A DNA stretch of 64,000 nt from Rheinheimera baltica DSM 14885 (lineage in GTDB: Bacteria; Pseudomonadota; Gammaproteobacteria; Enterobacterales; Alteromonadaceae): assembly GCF_000425345.1 (NCBI RefSeq), contig NZ_AUDG01000002.1, positions 1 to 64,000 on the forward strand. Reading direction: 5' to 3'. Below the pieces are notes generated by a model. The model was not told where the DNA came from. It saw only the letters and a list, made by a program, of their open reading frames with translations, and made no database searches. Below are positions 38,194 through 47,227 of the stretch, piece after piece. Every line of letters starts with the position of its first letter. The stretch's first letter is position 1. The translations under genes were made by a program, and so were the position numbers.

Positions 38194-38994
38194 ATGAGCC
38201 AGGTTTACACACAAGTCAGTATCGATACCCGCGGCGTAGCAACACTCATGCTAAACCGCCCAGAAGTGCATAATGCCTTTGACGACGCCATGATTGCAGA
38301 GTTATTAGCCGTGCTTAAAAGCCTTGCCGATAACGACGACGTACGTTTATTGGTACTTACCTCCAGTGGTAAAAACTTCTCTGCCGGTGCCGACTTAAAC
38401 TGGATGCGTTCGATGGCGCAAAAAGACTACCAGCAGAACTTGGCTGATGCCGATGAACTGGCAAACCTGATGCACAAGCTAGATAAATTTCCCAAGCCAA
38501 CCATCGCACAGGTGAAAGGCGCAGCATTTGGTGGTGCGCTTGGCTTAGTTGCCTGCTGCGATATCGCCATTGCTGAGTCTAAAGCCAGCTTCTGCTTAAG
38601 CGAAGTCAAAATTGGTTTAATCCCCGCCGTTATTAGCCCGTATGTTATGCGCGCCATAGGCGAGCGCCAAAGCCGGCGTTACTTTTTAACCGCAGAGCGT
38701 TTTTCTGCCACAGTCGCACACGAAATGGGCTTATTACATGAAGTGGTTGGTGAAGGCGAATTAGCCACCAGTACCGAGCACCTCATTAGCAGTCTGTTAC
38801 AAAATAGCCCGCAAGGCATGAGTGCGGCAAAAGCCCTAATTCATAATATTTATAACCGTAAAATCAGCAATAATGTTATCGCGCATACCACACAAGCTAT
38901 TGCTGAAATTCGTGTATCAGACGAAGGCCAGGAAGGGTTATCAGCGTTTTTAGAAAAACGCACACCCGCCTGGCTTGGCAAGGAAGGATCATAA
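38194..38994 (+). CDS. liuC: Methylglutaconyl-CoA hydratase
   Basis: About 266 residues from the ATG at 38194, preceded by GGAG. A crotonase-family enzyme with FSAGADLNWM, AAFGGALGLVACCDIAIAE and the catalytic region SFCLSEVKIGLIPAVISPYV, which resembles AUH-type methylglutaconyl-CoA hydratases. It forms HMG-CoA from 3-methylglutaconyl-CoA. The frame stays open for 74 codons upstream, but that stretch is repeat R1 and is not coding. The stop overlaps the liuD start (TAATG). Confidence 0.92.
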   Translation: MSQVYTQVSIDTRGVATLMLNRPEVHNAFDDAMIAELLAVLKSLADNDDVRLLVLTSSGKNFSAGADLNWMRSMAQKDYQQNLADADELANLMHKLDKFPKPTIAQVKGAAFGGALGLVACCDIAIAESKASFCLSEVKIGLIPAVISPYVMRAIGERQSRRYFLTAERFSATVAHEMGLLHEVVGEGELATSTEHLISSLLQNSPQGMSAAKALIHNIYNRKISNNVIAHTTQAIAEIRVSDEGQEGLSAFLEKRTPAWLGKEGS

Positions 38995-40979
38995 TGTTTC
39001 GCAAAATTTTAATCGCTAACCGTGGCGAAATTGCCTGCCGCGTGATAGATACCGCGCATAAACTCGGTATCCGTTGTGTTGCCGTATATTCCGAGGCTGA
39101 CGCCAACGCCCGTCATGTAAGAATGGCAGATGAAGCCTACTTGCTCGGCCCTGCGCCAAGCAAAGACTCCTATTTACGTGCAGACAAAATAATCGCTATT
39201 GCCAAACAAAGTGGCGCTGAAGCGATTCACCCAGGCTACGGATTTTTATCTGAAAACGAAGAGTTCGCCAAAGCGTGTGATGCTGCCGGCGTTGTTTTTA
39301 TTGGCCCTCCGGTAGGCGCCATTACGGCTATGGGCTCGAAAAGCGCGGCTAAAGCAATCATGCAACAGGCAGGCGTTCCGCTAGTGCCTGGCTATCATGG
39401 TGATGATCAATCCGATGCGTTACTGGCCAAAGAGTCAGAAAAAATTGGCTACCCGCAACTGCTAAAAGCAGCTTATGGCGGCGGCGGAAAAGGTATGCGT
39501 GTGGTGTGGAAAGCAGCAGAGTTTGCCGATGCCCTGGCCAGTGCCCGGCGAGAAGCCAAAGCCGGTTTTGGTAACGATAAAATGCTGATTGAGCGCTACT
39601 TAACCAAACCGCGCCATATCGAAATTCAGGTATTTGCTGATAACCATGGCAACGCCGTCTATCTGGCTGAACGCGATTGCTCTATTCAGCGTCGTCACCA
39701 GAAAGTCATTGAAGAAGCCCCTGCACCAAACTTCAGCGCAGAGCAGCGCAAAGCGATGGGTGAAGCTGCGGTAAAAGCCGCCAAGGCCATTGATTACCGT
39801 GGTGCGGGTACCGTTGAGTTTTTATTTGACGAAGACGGCTCATTTTATTTTATGGAAATGAACACCCGCCTGCAGGTTGAGCATCCGGTAACGGAAATGA
39901 TTACCGGTCAGGATCTGGTGAATTGGCAATTACTGGTCGCCGCAGGCGAGCCTTTGCCGTTAACACAAGATGAAATACAAATTGATGGCCATGCCATTGA
40001 AGTGCGTGTGTACGCTGAAGATCCAGAAAACGATTTCCTGCCCGCTACCGGTAAACTAACTTACTTACGCCAGCCTGAAGCCAACCGCCATGTGCGGGTA
40101 GACACCGGTGTGGTAGAAAATGACGAAGTATCACCGTTTTACGATCCTATGATCGCAAAGCTTATCGTTTGGGATGAAAGCCGTGATCGTGCTATCGCCC
40201 GTATGCTGCGAGCTTTAGATGATTACCGTATAGCCGGTGTTACTACCAACCTGAGCTTTTTAACCAGTTTAACCGAGCACCCGGCATTTAAAGCGGCAGA
40301 GCTGGACACCAACTTTATTAACCAGCATCAAGATAGTTTATTTGCCCCGGCGAATAAGCAAAATAATCAGGCATTAGTGTTAGCCGCTCTGTTTATTTTA
40401 CAACAGCAAAAAGTACCTTCGACGCAAGCAAACCTGTCTAGTCCCTGGCAGTTTAGCCATGGCTGGCGACTGAATGAAACGCCAACGGTCAATCTTACCT
40501 TGCTTGAGGGAGAAACAACGCATCAGTTAACCATTCAACAATTACAGCAGCACTATATCGTTGATGTTGAAGGCCAACAGCTTTGCTGTACGGCGCAGCT
40601 GAACGGCGATGAGCTTAGCGCGGTGCTGGGTGATCACCGCAGCAAAGTGCGGGTCAGCCAATATCAAGACACTATTAGCGTGTTTATTAAACACCAACGC
40701 TACGACTTTATTTATCAAACAGAAGTCGCGGTGCTAACCGACGGCGCCGAGCATGCCGGCAGCTTAACCGCACCGATGAATGGCACCATCGTTGCCGTGA
40801 TCGCGCAAAAAGGGGCCAACGTGAATGCCGGCGATACCCTGGTAATTATGGAAGCGATGAAAATGGAATACAGCATTAAAGCGCCAAAAAATGGCGTAGT
40901 GAATGACGTATTTTACGCGGCAGGTGATTTGGTTAAAGACGGCGCTGAGTTAGTTGATTTTACACCGGAGGACGCATGA
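38994..40979 (+). CDS. liuD: Methylcrotonoyl-CoA carboxylase, biotin carboxylase (alpha) subunit
   Basis: A 661-residue protein. The biotin carboxylase part (about 1-445) has [12 protein letters not shown], the ATP-grasp Gly loop [14 protein letters not shown] and [17 protein letters not shown] middle linker follows, and the C-terminal biotinyl domain carries [15 protein letters not shown], where the Lys is biotinylated. With LiuB it carboxylates 3-methylcrotonyl-CoA using ATP and bicarbonate. It is coupled to liuC by TAATG and to liuE by a four-base overlap. Confidence 0.94.
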   Translation: MFRKILIANRGEIACRVIDTAHKLGIRCVAVYSEADANARHVRMADEAYLLGPAPSKDSYLRADKIIAIAKQSGAEAIHPGYGFLSENEEFAKACDAAGVVFIGPPVGAITAMGSKSAAKAIMQQAGVPLVPGYHGDDQSDALLAKESEKIGYPQLLKAAYGGGGKGMRVVWKAAEFADALASARREAKAGFGNDKMLIERYLTKPRHIEIQVFADNHGNAVYLAERDCSIQRRHQKVIEEAPAPNFSAEQRKAMGEAAVKAAKAIDYRGAGTVEFLFDEDGSFYFMEMNTRLQVEHPVTEMITGQDLVNWQLLVAAGEPLPLTQDEIQIDGHAIEVRVYAEDPENDFLPATGKLTYLRQPEANRHVRVDTGVVENDEVSPFYDPMIAKLIVWDESRDRAIARMLRALDDYRIAGVTTNLSFLTSLTEHPAFKAAELDTNFINQHQDSLFAPANKQNNQALVLAALFILQQQKVPSTQANLSSPWQFSHGWRLNETPTVNLTLLEGETTHQLTIQQLQQHYIVDVEGQQLCCTAQLNGDELSAVLGDHRSKVRVSQYQDTISVFIKHQRYDFIYQTEVAVLTDGAEHAGSLTAPMNGTIVAVIAQKGANVNAGDTLVIMEAMKMEYSIKAPKNGVVNDVFYAAGDLVKDGAELVDFTPEDA

Positions 40980-41890
40980 GTTTCCCCAAACACGTCCGCA
41001 TTGTTGAAGTAGGCCCACGTGATGGCCTGCAAAACGAAGCCAGTGTCAGTGCAGCAGATAAAATCACATTGATTAACATGCTAATGGCTGCAGGTCATAG
41101 TTACATTGAAAGCGGCGCCTTTGTATCCCCAAAATGGGTGCCGCAAATGGCAGACTCTGCTGAGGTATTTGCTGGTATTACACATAAAGCCGGTGTTACC
41201 TATGCGGCACTTACGCCTAATTTAAAAGGCTATGAAGCTGCTAAAGCGGCAGGCGCCAGCGAAGTGGCTATTTTTGGTGCGGCTTCTGAAGCCTTTAGTC
41301 AAAAAAATATTAACTGCACTATCGCTGAAAGCTTAGAACGCTTTGCGCCTGTGATGGCTGCAGCTAAAGCCGATGGCATTAAAGTACGCGGTTATGTGTC
41401 TTGTGTTGTCGGTTGCCCTTATCAAGGTGATGTGGCCCCTACCGAAGTGGCATTGGTCGCCAAAGCCCTGTTAGAGATGGGCTGCTATGAAATTTCACTG
41501 GGCGATACCATAGGTGTCGGCACCCCAGACAAAGTCAATGCCATGCTGGACGCGGTTTTGTCGATGGTACCAGCGGATAAACTTGCCGTGCATTTTCATG
41601 ATACTTACGGTCAGGCGTTAACCAATATTTACGTCGCGCTAAGCCGTGGTATTCGTGTGATTGACAGTGCCGTGGCCGGTTTAGGTGGCTGCCCATACGC
41701 TGCCGGTGCGTCAGGCAATGTTGCCACTGAAGATGTGGTGTATTTACTTGACGGGCTTGGCATTTCGCACGGTATCGATTTAACTGCGCTGGCCAAAGCC
41801 GGCTGGTTTATTACCGACAAGCTGGGGAAGCAGCCTAGTTCTAAAGTAGGATTGGCACTTAGGGCCAAGTGCACACAAACTGGTAGTTAG
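40976..41890 (+). CDS. liuE: Hydroxymethylglutaryl-CoA lyase
   Basis: A 304-residue TIM-barrel lyase. It has [12 protein letters not shown] at the N-terminus, [12 protein letters not shown] mid-protein, [11 protein letters not shown] as the metal site, and [19 protein letters not shown] with the active-site Cys of the signature loop. It splits HMG-CoA to acetoacetate and acetyl-CoA. The ATG overlaps the liuD stop by four bases, and GGAGG lies just upstream inside liuD. Repeat R1 copy E follows before the CoA-transferase genes. Confidence 0.95.
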   Translation: MSFPKHVRIVEVGPRDGLQNEASVSAADKITLINMLMAAGHSYIESGAFVSPKWVPQMADSAEVFAGITHKAGVTYAALTPNLKGYEAAKAAGASEVAIFGAASEAFSQKNINCTIAESLERFAPVMAAAKADGIKVRGYVSCVVGCPYQGDVAPTEVALVAKALLEMGCYEISLGDTIGVGTPDKVNAMLDAVLSMVPADKLAVHFHDTYGQALTNIYVALSRGIRVIDSAVAGLGGCPYAAGASGNVATEDVVYLLDGLGISHGIDLTALAKAGWFITDKLGKQPSSKVGLALRAKCTQTGS

Positions 41891-41935
41891 TTAACAGCAA
41901 CAACTAAGGTTCTTCGAACACGGTAATCACTCCGT

Positions 41936-42146
41936 ACTACTTTGCCGGAACACGCCGTAAATACGTCCCTGTAGGCTCGTGTTTTTCGTCCCTTAAAAAC
42001 ACGGTTCCGGTCAAAGTGTACTGCGCGCTTACCTTGGCACAGATGCCAGCGGATGCGGATGTGATTTTTTCGGCGACCGTTGGAGGCCATGGATGGCCAG
42101 AATCGAGCCCCATGGATGGTTTATGGCGTGTCGCAGAAAAAACTTC
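41936..42146. repeat. Intergenic repeat R1, copy E (two opposed units)
   Basis: The inverse of copy D. The first unit has arms CGTGTTTTT/AAAAACACG and an outer stem in which ACTTTG...CCGGAAC pairs with GTTCCGG...CAAAGT. The second, opposed unit contains GGCCATGGATGGCC (about 42086-42099). Copies D and E form an inverted pair around liuCDE. Confidence 0.78.
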
Positions 42147-42213
42147 ACGCAGCAGCCGCGCAGTCGAAGAGCAGTTCGCAACAGATAGCTCAGCAAAGAA
42201 CAGAGGACAACAA

Positions 42214-42915
42214 ATGGCAGGGTTTAATAAAGTCGTACATAGCTACGAAGACGCCATGGCAGGCCTGCAAGACGGCATGACCGTTATTGCTGGTGGCTTT
42301 GGCTTATGCGGTATTCCTGAAGGCTTAATTGCCCGGATTAAAGAAATGAAAACCAAAGACTTAACCGTAGTATCAAACAACTGCGGTGTAGATGGCTTTG
42401 GTTTAGGTATCCTGCTTGAAGACCGTCAAATCAAAAAAATGGTCGCCTCATACGTGGGTGAAAATGCCCTGTTTGAAAAACAGCTGCTTAATGGTGAGTT
42501 AGAAGTAGAACTGACACCACAAGGCACCCTGGCAGAAAAAATGCGTGCTGGCGGTGCTGGCATTCCGGCATTTTTTACGGCCACCGGCTACGGCACCCCA
42601 GTTGCTGAAGGTAAAGAAACCCGTGAAATTGACGGCCGTCACTATGTGTTAGAGCCTGCCATTACAGGTGACTTTGCCATAGTGCGCGCCTGGAAAGCAG
42701 ACCGTTACGGTAACCTGGTGTTTCGCCACACCTCAATGAACTTCAACCCGATGGCGGCTACCGCCGGCAAAATTACTGTGGCTGAAGTAGAAGAGATTGT
42801 CGAGCAGGGCGAGTTGGACCCCTCACAAATTCACACCCCTGGTATTTACGTGCAGCGCGTGATCAAAGGCAACTTTGAAAAACGCATTGAACGTCGTATG
42901 GTTCGTCAAGGTTAA
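42214..42915 (+). CDS. scoA: 3-oxoacid (succinyl-CoA:acetoacetate) CoA-transferase, subunit A
   Basis: About 233 residues from the ATG at 42214, with GAGGA upstream. The CoA-transferase subunit-A motif [13 protein letters not shown] lies near residue 25, and the conserved [11 protein letters not shown] near 58. With subunit B it activates acetoacetate from HMG-CoA lyase to acetoacetyl-CoA using succinyl-CoA. The open frame runs 66 codons further upstream through repeat R1 and is not coding there. It lies ten bases before subunit B. Confidence 0.92.
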   Translation: MAGFNKVVHSYEDAMAGLQDGMTVIAGGFGLCGIPEGLIARIKEMKTKDLTVVSNNCGVDGFGLGILLEDRQIKKMVASYVGENALFEKQLLNGELEVELTPQGTLAEKMRAGGAGIPAFFTATGYGTPVAEGKETREIDGRHYVLEPAITGDFAIVRAWKADRYGNLVFRHTSMNFNPMAATAGKITVAEVEEIVEQGELDPSQIHTPGIYVQRVIKGNFEKRIERRMVRQG

Positions 42916-42925
42916 GGAGGCAACA

Positions 42926-43585
42926 ATGGCTTTATCTCGTGAACAGGTTGCCATGCGCGTCGCGCAAGAGCTGCAAGACGGTTACTACGTTAACTTAGGC
43001 ATCGGCATTCCTACACTTGTAGCTAACTACGTGCCGGCTGGTATAGAAGTTATGCTGCAATCAGAAAACGGTTTATTAGGTATGGGCCCCTACCCAACCG
43101 AAGCTGAACTTGACGCCGATATGATTAATGCCGGTAAAGAAACCGTCACCGCCATTAAAGGCGCGGCAATTTTCAGCTCCGCCGAAAGCTTTGCCATGAT
43201 CCGCGGCGGCCATGTTGATTTAACCGTACTGGGCGCCTTTGAAGTAGATCAAAACGGCAATATCGCCAGCTGGATGATCCCAGGCAAACTGGTAAAAGGC
43301 ATGGGCGGCGCGATGGATTTAGTCGCCGGTGCACAAAACATTGTTGTGACCATGACCCACGCTGACAAATACGGCAACAGTAAACTATTGAGCGACTGCA
43401 CCCTGCCCTTAACGGGCGTAGGCTGCGTGAAAAAAATTGTTACCGATTTAGCTGTATTAGAAGTACGCGAGGGCGCTTTCCATTTGTTAGAACGCGCACC
43501 AGGTATTTCTGTTGAAGAGATCCAGCAAAAAACCGCCGGTAAGTTGGTCATTACAGGCGATATTCCTGAAATGGTATTTAATTAA
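42926..43585 (+). CDS. scoB: 3-oxoacid CoA-transferase, subunit B
   Basis: About 219 residues from ATG 42926, preceded by a perfect AAGGAGG. The motif NLGIGIPTLVANYV lies near residue 27, and the catalytic Glu is in QSENGLLGMGPYP near 50, the thioester-forming residue of class I CoA-transferases. It pairs with the subunit encoded just upstream. A longer frame from 42875 overlaps subunit A and is not needed. A strong terminator follows directly, closing the leucine operon. The acetoacetyl-CoA made here would go to the thiolase at 32909. Confidence 0.93.
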   Translation: MALSREQVAMRVAQELQDGYYVNLGIGIPTLVANYVPAGIEVMLQSENGLLGMGPYPTEAELDADMINAGKETVTAIKGAAIFSSAESFAMIRGGHVDLTVLGAFEVDQNGNIASWMIPGKLVKGMGGAMDLVAGAQNIVVTMTHADKYGNSKLLSDCTLPLTGVGCVKKIVTDLAVLEVREGAFHLLERAPGISVEEIQQKTAGKLVITGDIPEMVFN

Positions 43586-43589
43586 CGCC

Positions 43590-43625
43590 AAAGGCGCGTT
43601 GCTGTAGCAGCTACGCGCCTTTTTA
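43590..43625 (+). terminator. Rho-independent terminator of the liu/sco operon
   Basis: AAGGCGCG (43591-43598), a 15-base loop and CGCGCCTT (43614-43621) followed by T residues, starting six bases after the scoB stop codon. Confidence 0.88.
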
Positions 43626-43689
43626 TACCCACCTCTGTTATAACTCTGCCTATACTTTGACCAAAACAAAATCAACTGATAAAATTATA

Positions 43690-43705
43690 GCTATCATTTG
43701 ATAGC
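43690..43705. promoter_or_regulatory. Palindrome upstream of the antitoxin gene, likely autoregulatory operator
   Basis: GCTATCA-TT-TGATAGC, perfect 7-bp arms, ending nine bases before the antitoxin ATG and overlapping its probable promoter and leader. Xre-type antitoxins usually repress their own operon, so this is the obvious site. The role is inferred. Confidence 0.65.
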
Positions 43706-43714
43706 GAGGTGGTT

Positions 43715-44164
43715 ATGATTGCGCTGGTAAAAGAATTTACGCCACAGCTATATGCTGGCAATACTATTTGGCAACAGTTAGGTATAGCTGAACGTGGCCC
43801 TAAGCTTTATCAAGCATTACACAACGGTTTCGCCTACAGCGTTTTTGAACGTCTTGCCTTAATTTCAGCTTTGGACAAAAAACAGTTGGCGTCAGTATGT
43901 CAGCTTGCACCCGCTACTTTAGCTCGCCGGGCAAAAAGCGGTAAATTCTCTCAAGATGAAAGTGACCGACTGTTTCGCTTTGCAACGGTATTAGTTGCCG
44001 CGACAGCATTATTTAACGACGACATGCTAGCAACTAAACGCTGGTTAACCGAACCGGTATATGGCTTGGGTGACAAGGCCCCGCTGGATATGTTGGCAAC
44101 CTCTGCTGAAACTCAAGCCATACTGGATTTAATTGGCCGTTTAGAGCATGGGGTGTTTGCGTAA
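43715..44164 (+). CDS. Xre/MbcA/ParS-type antitoxin (DUF2384)
   Basis: About 149 residues. The N-terminal part carries an HTH-like region with YSVFERLALISALDKKQLAS and LAPATLARRAKSGKFSQDES. The C-terminal DUF2384 toxin-binding part includes LFNDDMLATKRWLTEPVYGL and ends in a short helix after APLDMLATSAE. It should neutralise the RES toxin encoded 45 bp downstream and repress the operon through the palindrome upstream. ATG 43715 has AGGTGG before it; GTG 43709 is an alternative. Confidence 0.9.
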   Translation: MIALVKEFTPQLYAGNTIWQQLGIAERGPKLYQALHNGFAYSVFERLALISALDKKQLASVCQLAPATLARRAKSGKFSQDESDRLFRFATVLVAATALFNDDMLATKRWLTEPVYGLGDKAPLDMLATSAETQAILDLIGRLEHGVFA

Positions 44165-44209
44165 TGTATCACCGAACACCTTCCTTCCCTGTTCAGCAAC
44201 AATTAGCCC

Positions 44210-44680
44210 ATGGCTGAGTTCAACATTTACCGCTTAGTGCATACTAAATGGGCTTCTCAGGCATTTGATGGTGAAGGCGCTCGCTTATATGGTGGCCGCT
44301 GGAATAGCAAAGGCCAGTTATGTATTTATACTGCAGGAACAGAAGCACTGGCGATGTTAGAAGTGCTGGTACACTTAAATAACCGTATTGCCCTGGCACA
44401 GTACAGGCTATTCCAACTGACGCTTCAGGATACCGATTTATTGCGAATTGGTATTAACAGCTTGCCATTAAGCTGGCGTGAACAACCCGCTACAGCAGAA
44501 ACAGCGCGTATTGGTGACAGCTGGCTAACAGAATGTGCCAGTCTGGCGTTAGCGGTGCCCAGTGTTGTTGCGCCGCGGGAAAACAATATTTTGCTTAACC
44601 CGCAGCACAAAGATTTTAATCAATGTATCAGTAATATTACCGAACTAGACTTTCTGCCCGATCCCAGATTAACGCTTTAG
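44210..44680 (+). CDS. RES-domain toxin, predicted NAD+-degrading
   Basis: A 156-residue RES protein. It has the family's YRLVHTKWA start, then GARLYGGRWNSKG with Arg30, Tyr40, Glu51 in TEALAMLEVLVHL, and Ser118 in AVPSVVAPRENNILLNP. These match the four polar residues that line the NAD+ site in characterised RES toxins. Such toxins cleave NAD+ and stop growth until the antitoxin returns. The gene follows the Xre antitoxin. Its 3' end overlaps the convergent reductase gene by 12 bases. All key residues appear intact, so the toxin is probably active. Confidence 0.92.
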   Translation: MAEFNIYRLVHTKWASQAFDGEGARLYGGRWNSKGQLCIYTAGTEALAMLEVLVHLNNRIALAQYRLFQLTLQDTDLLRIGINSLPLSWREQPATAETARIGDSWLTECASLALAVPSVVAPRENNILLNPQHKDFNQCISNITELDFLPDPRLTL

Positions 44681-45550
44681 CCGTGCCAGCAAACTGGAGG
44701 TATCCCAGCGGCTACCGCCCATCTGCTGTACTTCGCTGTAAAATTGATCTACCAATGCCGTTACCGGTAAATGGCTACCGTTTTCACGCGCTTCGGCTAA
44801 TGCAATACCTAGGTCTTTACGCATCCAGTCTACAGCAAAACCAAAATCGTATTTGCCATCAAGCATTGTTAACGATCGATTTTGCATCTGCCACGATGAC
44901 GCCGCACCTTGCGATATCACCTCGACAACTGCCGCAGCATCTAAGCCCGCGTTTTGGGCAAAATTTAATGCCTCAGCAAGCCCCTGCACTATCCCGGCAA
45001 TACAAATCTGATTCACCATTTTGGCTAACTGACCTGAGCCGGCTGGCCCCAGCAACTTAGCACAGCGTGAATAACACATAATTGCCGCTTCAGCTTGTGC
45101 AAAGTCGCCTTGTTCACCACCAACCATAACAGTGAGTACGCCGTTTTCAGCGCCTGCCTGACCGCCCGATACCGGCGCATCTAAAAAGCCAATACCCTGT
45201 TGCTTAGCGGCCTGAGATAGCTCTCGCGCTAAGTTGGCAGAGGCAGTTGTATGGTCAACCATAACCGCACCAGCCTGCATACCAGCTAGCACACCATGCT
45301 CGCCATAAACAACCGAGCGAACATCATTGTCGTTACCAACACACATAAACACCAGCTCAGCGCCTTGCGCCGCCTTAGCCGGGGTGTCAGCAAAGTTGCC
45401 ACCATATTGCTTAGCCCATTGCTGTGCTTTAGCCGTTGTGCGATTAAACACCGAAACCTGGTAGCCTTTCTGTTGCAAATACCCAGCCATGGGGTAACCC
45501 ATTACACCCAAACCAATAAAGGCAACTTTTTTAACACTGTTATTTGACAT
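44669..45550 (-). CDS. NAD(P)-dependent beta-hydroxyacid dehydrogenase (GarR/GlxR-like)
   Basis: A 293-residue member of the 3-hydroxyisobutyrate/tartronate-semialdehyde reductase family. The Rossmann motif is GLGVMGYPMAGYL with an Arg after FN (FNRT), which points to NADPH use. DAPVSGGQAGAENG lies near 122 and the catalytic Lys in LAKMVNQICIAG near 172. It is distinct from mmsB and outside the valine operon, so a semialdehyde-reductase role is more likely than valine oxidation. The exact substrate is unknown. It is divergent from the glutathione peroxidase gene. Confidence 0.85.
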   Translation of the reverse strand: MSNNSVKKVAFIGLGVMGYPMAGYLQQKGYQVSVFNRTTAKAQQWAKQYGGNFADTPAKAAQGAELVFMCVGNDNDVRSVVYGEHGVLAGMQAGAVMVDHTTASANLARELSQAAKQQGIGFLDAPVSGGQAGAENGVLTVMVGGEQGDFAQAEAAIMCYSRCAKLLGPAGSGQLAKMVNQICIAGIVQGLAEALNFAQNAGLDAAAVVEVISQGAASSWQMQNRSLTMLDGKYDFGFAVDWMRKDLGIALAEARENGSHLPVTALVDQFYSEVQQMGGSRWDTSSLLARLKR

Positions 45551-45636
45551 ATTAATGACTTAAAACTGTGACATACTGTGGCGCTGAGCTTACAAAGATA
45601 TCGGCCGGATTGAAAGCACTAACAGAAGGAAACATT

Positions 45637-46116
45637 ATGCCAAATGTGCATCAGTACAAGATAAAAGACGGTCAGGGTAACGACATTGATTTAAGTCAGT
45701 TTCGTGGCAAGGTATTGTTAATTGTGAACACGGCTAGCAAATGCGGATTCACACCGCAATACAAAGAGCTGGAAGAGCTGCACCAGAAATATCATGACAA
45801 AGGCTTAGTGATCTTAGCCTTCCCGTGTAATCAGTTTGGTGCCCAAGAGCCCGGCTCCAATGGCGACATCCAACAGTTTTGTGAACTTAATTATGGTGTT
45901 AGCTTTGGCGTAATGGCCAAACTGGCAGTAAACGGCCCTGATGCTTCACCCTTGTTTGAACATTTAAAAGACAGTGCCCGTGGCCTGATGAAAACCCGCG
46001 CGATTAAATGGAATTTCACTAAGTTTTTGGTCAATAAAGACGGTGATGTCGTTAAACGTTACGCGCCCCGCACCAAACCAACCAGTATCGCTGCAACAAT
46101 AGAAGACTTGCTGTAA
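45637..46116 (+). CDS. Glutathione peroxidase, thioredoxin-like (Cys type)
   Basis: About 159 residues from the ATG at 45637, preceded by AGAAGGAAAC. The peroxidatic Cys36 is in NTASKCGFTPQY, Gln71 in NQFGAQEPG, and the Trp-Asn pair in IKWNFTKFLV. It uses Cys, not selenocysteine. It reduces hydrogen or lipid peroxides, in bacteria often with thioredoxin as reductant. The open frame from 45568 adds 23 unsupported residues. It lies 70 bp upstream of the LdhA-like gene and could be co-transcribed with it. Confidence 0.92.
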   Translation: MPNVHQYKIKDGQGNDIDLSQFRGKVLLIVNTASKCGFTPQYKELEELHQKYHDKGLVILAFPCNQFGAQEPGSNGDIQQFCELNYGVSFGVMAKLAVNGPDASPLFEHLKDSARGLMKTRAIKWNFTKFLVNKDGDVVKRYAPRTKPTSIAATIEDLL

Positions 46117-46186
46117 CTTTGATCCAGCGCTAAAAACCGCACTGAAATTTGCGCTAAGCTTTAGCGCAAATAATGGGAGACATGCC

Positions 46187-47176
46187 ATGAAAGTTGCCGT
46201 ATACAGCGCCAAACAATATGATCAAGATGGATTCAGCCGATGGGCCGACACTAGCTTACAATTTCAGTACCTGGACACTCGCCTGACAGCAGACAGTGTT
46301 AAGTTGGCTGCAGGCTGCCATGCTATCTGTGTCTTTGTAAACGACGAGCTTAATGAACAGGTGCTTCGGCAGTTATCTGAATTAGGTATAGAGATGGTGG
46401 CGCTGCGCTGTGCAGGCTTTAACAATGTAGATATCGCTGCGGCAAAAGAATTGGGGATCCGCATTGCACGCGTACCGGCTTATTCGCCAGAAGCGGTAGC
46501 GGAACATACTGTTGGCATGATCCTTTGCTTAAACCGTAAACTGCACAAAGCATACAATCGGGTACGTGATGACAACTTTGCCCTTGATGGCCTGCTGGGG
46601 TTTAATCTATTCGGCAAAACCGTTGGTTTAATTGGCACCGGCCGCATAGGGCTTGCAACCGCACGTATTCTGCGCGGTTTTGGCTGTGAGTTATTATGCC
46701 ACGATACCACACCGTCAAATACCATCCTTGAGCTGGGTGGACGCTATGTGCTCCTGGCCGATTTATATGCGCAAAGTGACATTATTAGCCTGCACTGCCC
46801 ACTGACACCTGACACCCGACATATGATTAACCATTACAGTATTGGCAGTATGAAAGATGGTGTAATGCTTATTAATACCAGTCGTGGTGCTCTCATTGAT
46901 ACAAAAGCGGTTATTTCTGGTTTAAAAAACCGTAAAATTGGCTATTTAGGGCTGGATGTATATGAGCAGGAAGCCGATTTGTTTTTTGAAAACCTGTCTG
47001 ATCAAATGATTGATGATGATATATTTCAGCGCTTACTAACATTTCCCAATGTATTAATTACAGGACATCAAGCGTTTTTTACCAAAGAGGCATTACAGGA
47101 AATCAGTCAGATCACCAGCGACAATTTACTCGCATTTGCCAGCAATACCGAAACTGGGAATGAACTGGTTAACTAA
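46187..47176 (+). CDS. ldhA: D-2-hydroxyacid dehydrogenase, LdhA-like
   Basis: A 329-residue NAD-dependent enzyme. The N-terminal part contains VALRCAGFNNVDIAAAKELG, the Rossmann motif is GLIGTGRIGLATARIL near 148, and the catalytic Arg lies in LINTSRGALIDTKA. The acid and His appear as LDVYEQEADLFFEN and LITGHQAFFTKEAL. The family order and length match fermentative D-lactate dehydrogenase, which reduces pyruvate to D-lactate. A related 2-oxoacid cannot be excluded. Upstream is glutathione peroxidase and downstream a convergent DUF481 gene. Confidence 0.9.
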   Translation: MKVAVYSAKQYDQDGFSRWADTSLQFQYLDTRLTADSVKLAAGCHAICVFVNDELNEQVLRQLSELGIEMVALRCAGFNNVDIAAAKELGIRIARVPAYSPEAVAEHTVGMILCLNRKLHKAYNRVRDDNFALDGLLGFNLFGKTVGLIGTGRIGLATARILRGFGCELLCHDTTPSNTILELGGRYVLLADLYAQSDIISLHCPLTPDTRHMINHYSIGSMKDGVMLINTSRGALIDTKAVISGLKNRKIGYLGLDVYEQEADLFFENLSDQMIDDDIFQRLLTFPNVLITGHQAFFTKEALQEISQITSDNLLAFASNTETGNELVN

Positions 47177-47227
47177 GCTGATTAAGTTAGCTGGTTTAAT
47201 AGATCGCACAATGAAGTACCACCCGGC

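Noticed and set aside
37927-42146. liuCDE as a transposon bounded by R1 copies
   Set aside because: No transposase is present, the same repeat type occurs singly elsewhere in the block, and liuCDE is in its usual operon order.
37928-42280. Open frames inside R1 repeats taken as short genes or as N-terminal extensions of liuC and scoA
   Set aside because: They coincide exactly with repeat DNA; the family-typical starts with ribosome sites are further downstream.
44669-45550. Second mmsB for valine degradation
   Set aside because: The protein belongs to the same family but carries an Arg favouring NADPH and lies outside the valine operon, so a reductase role is more likely.
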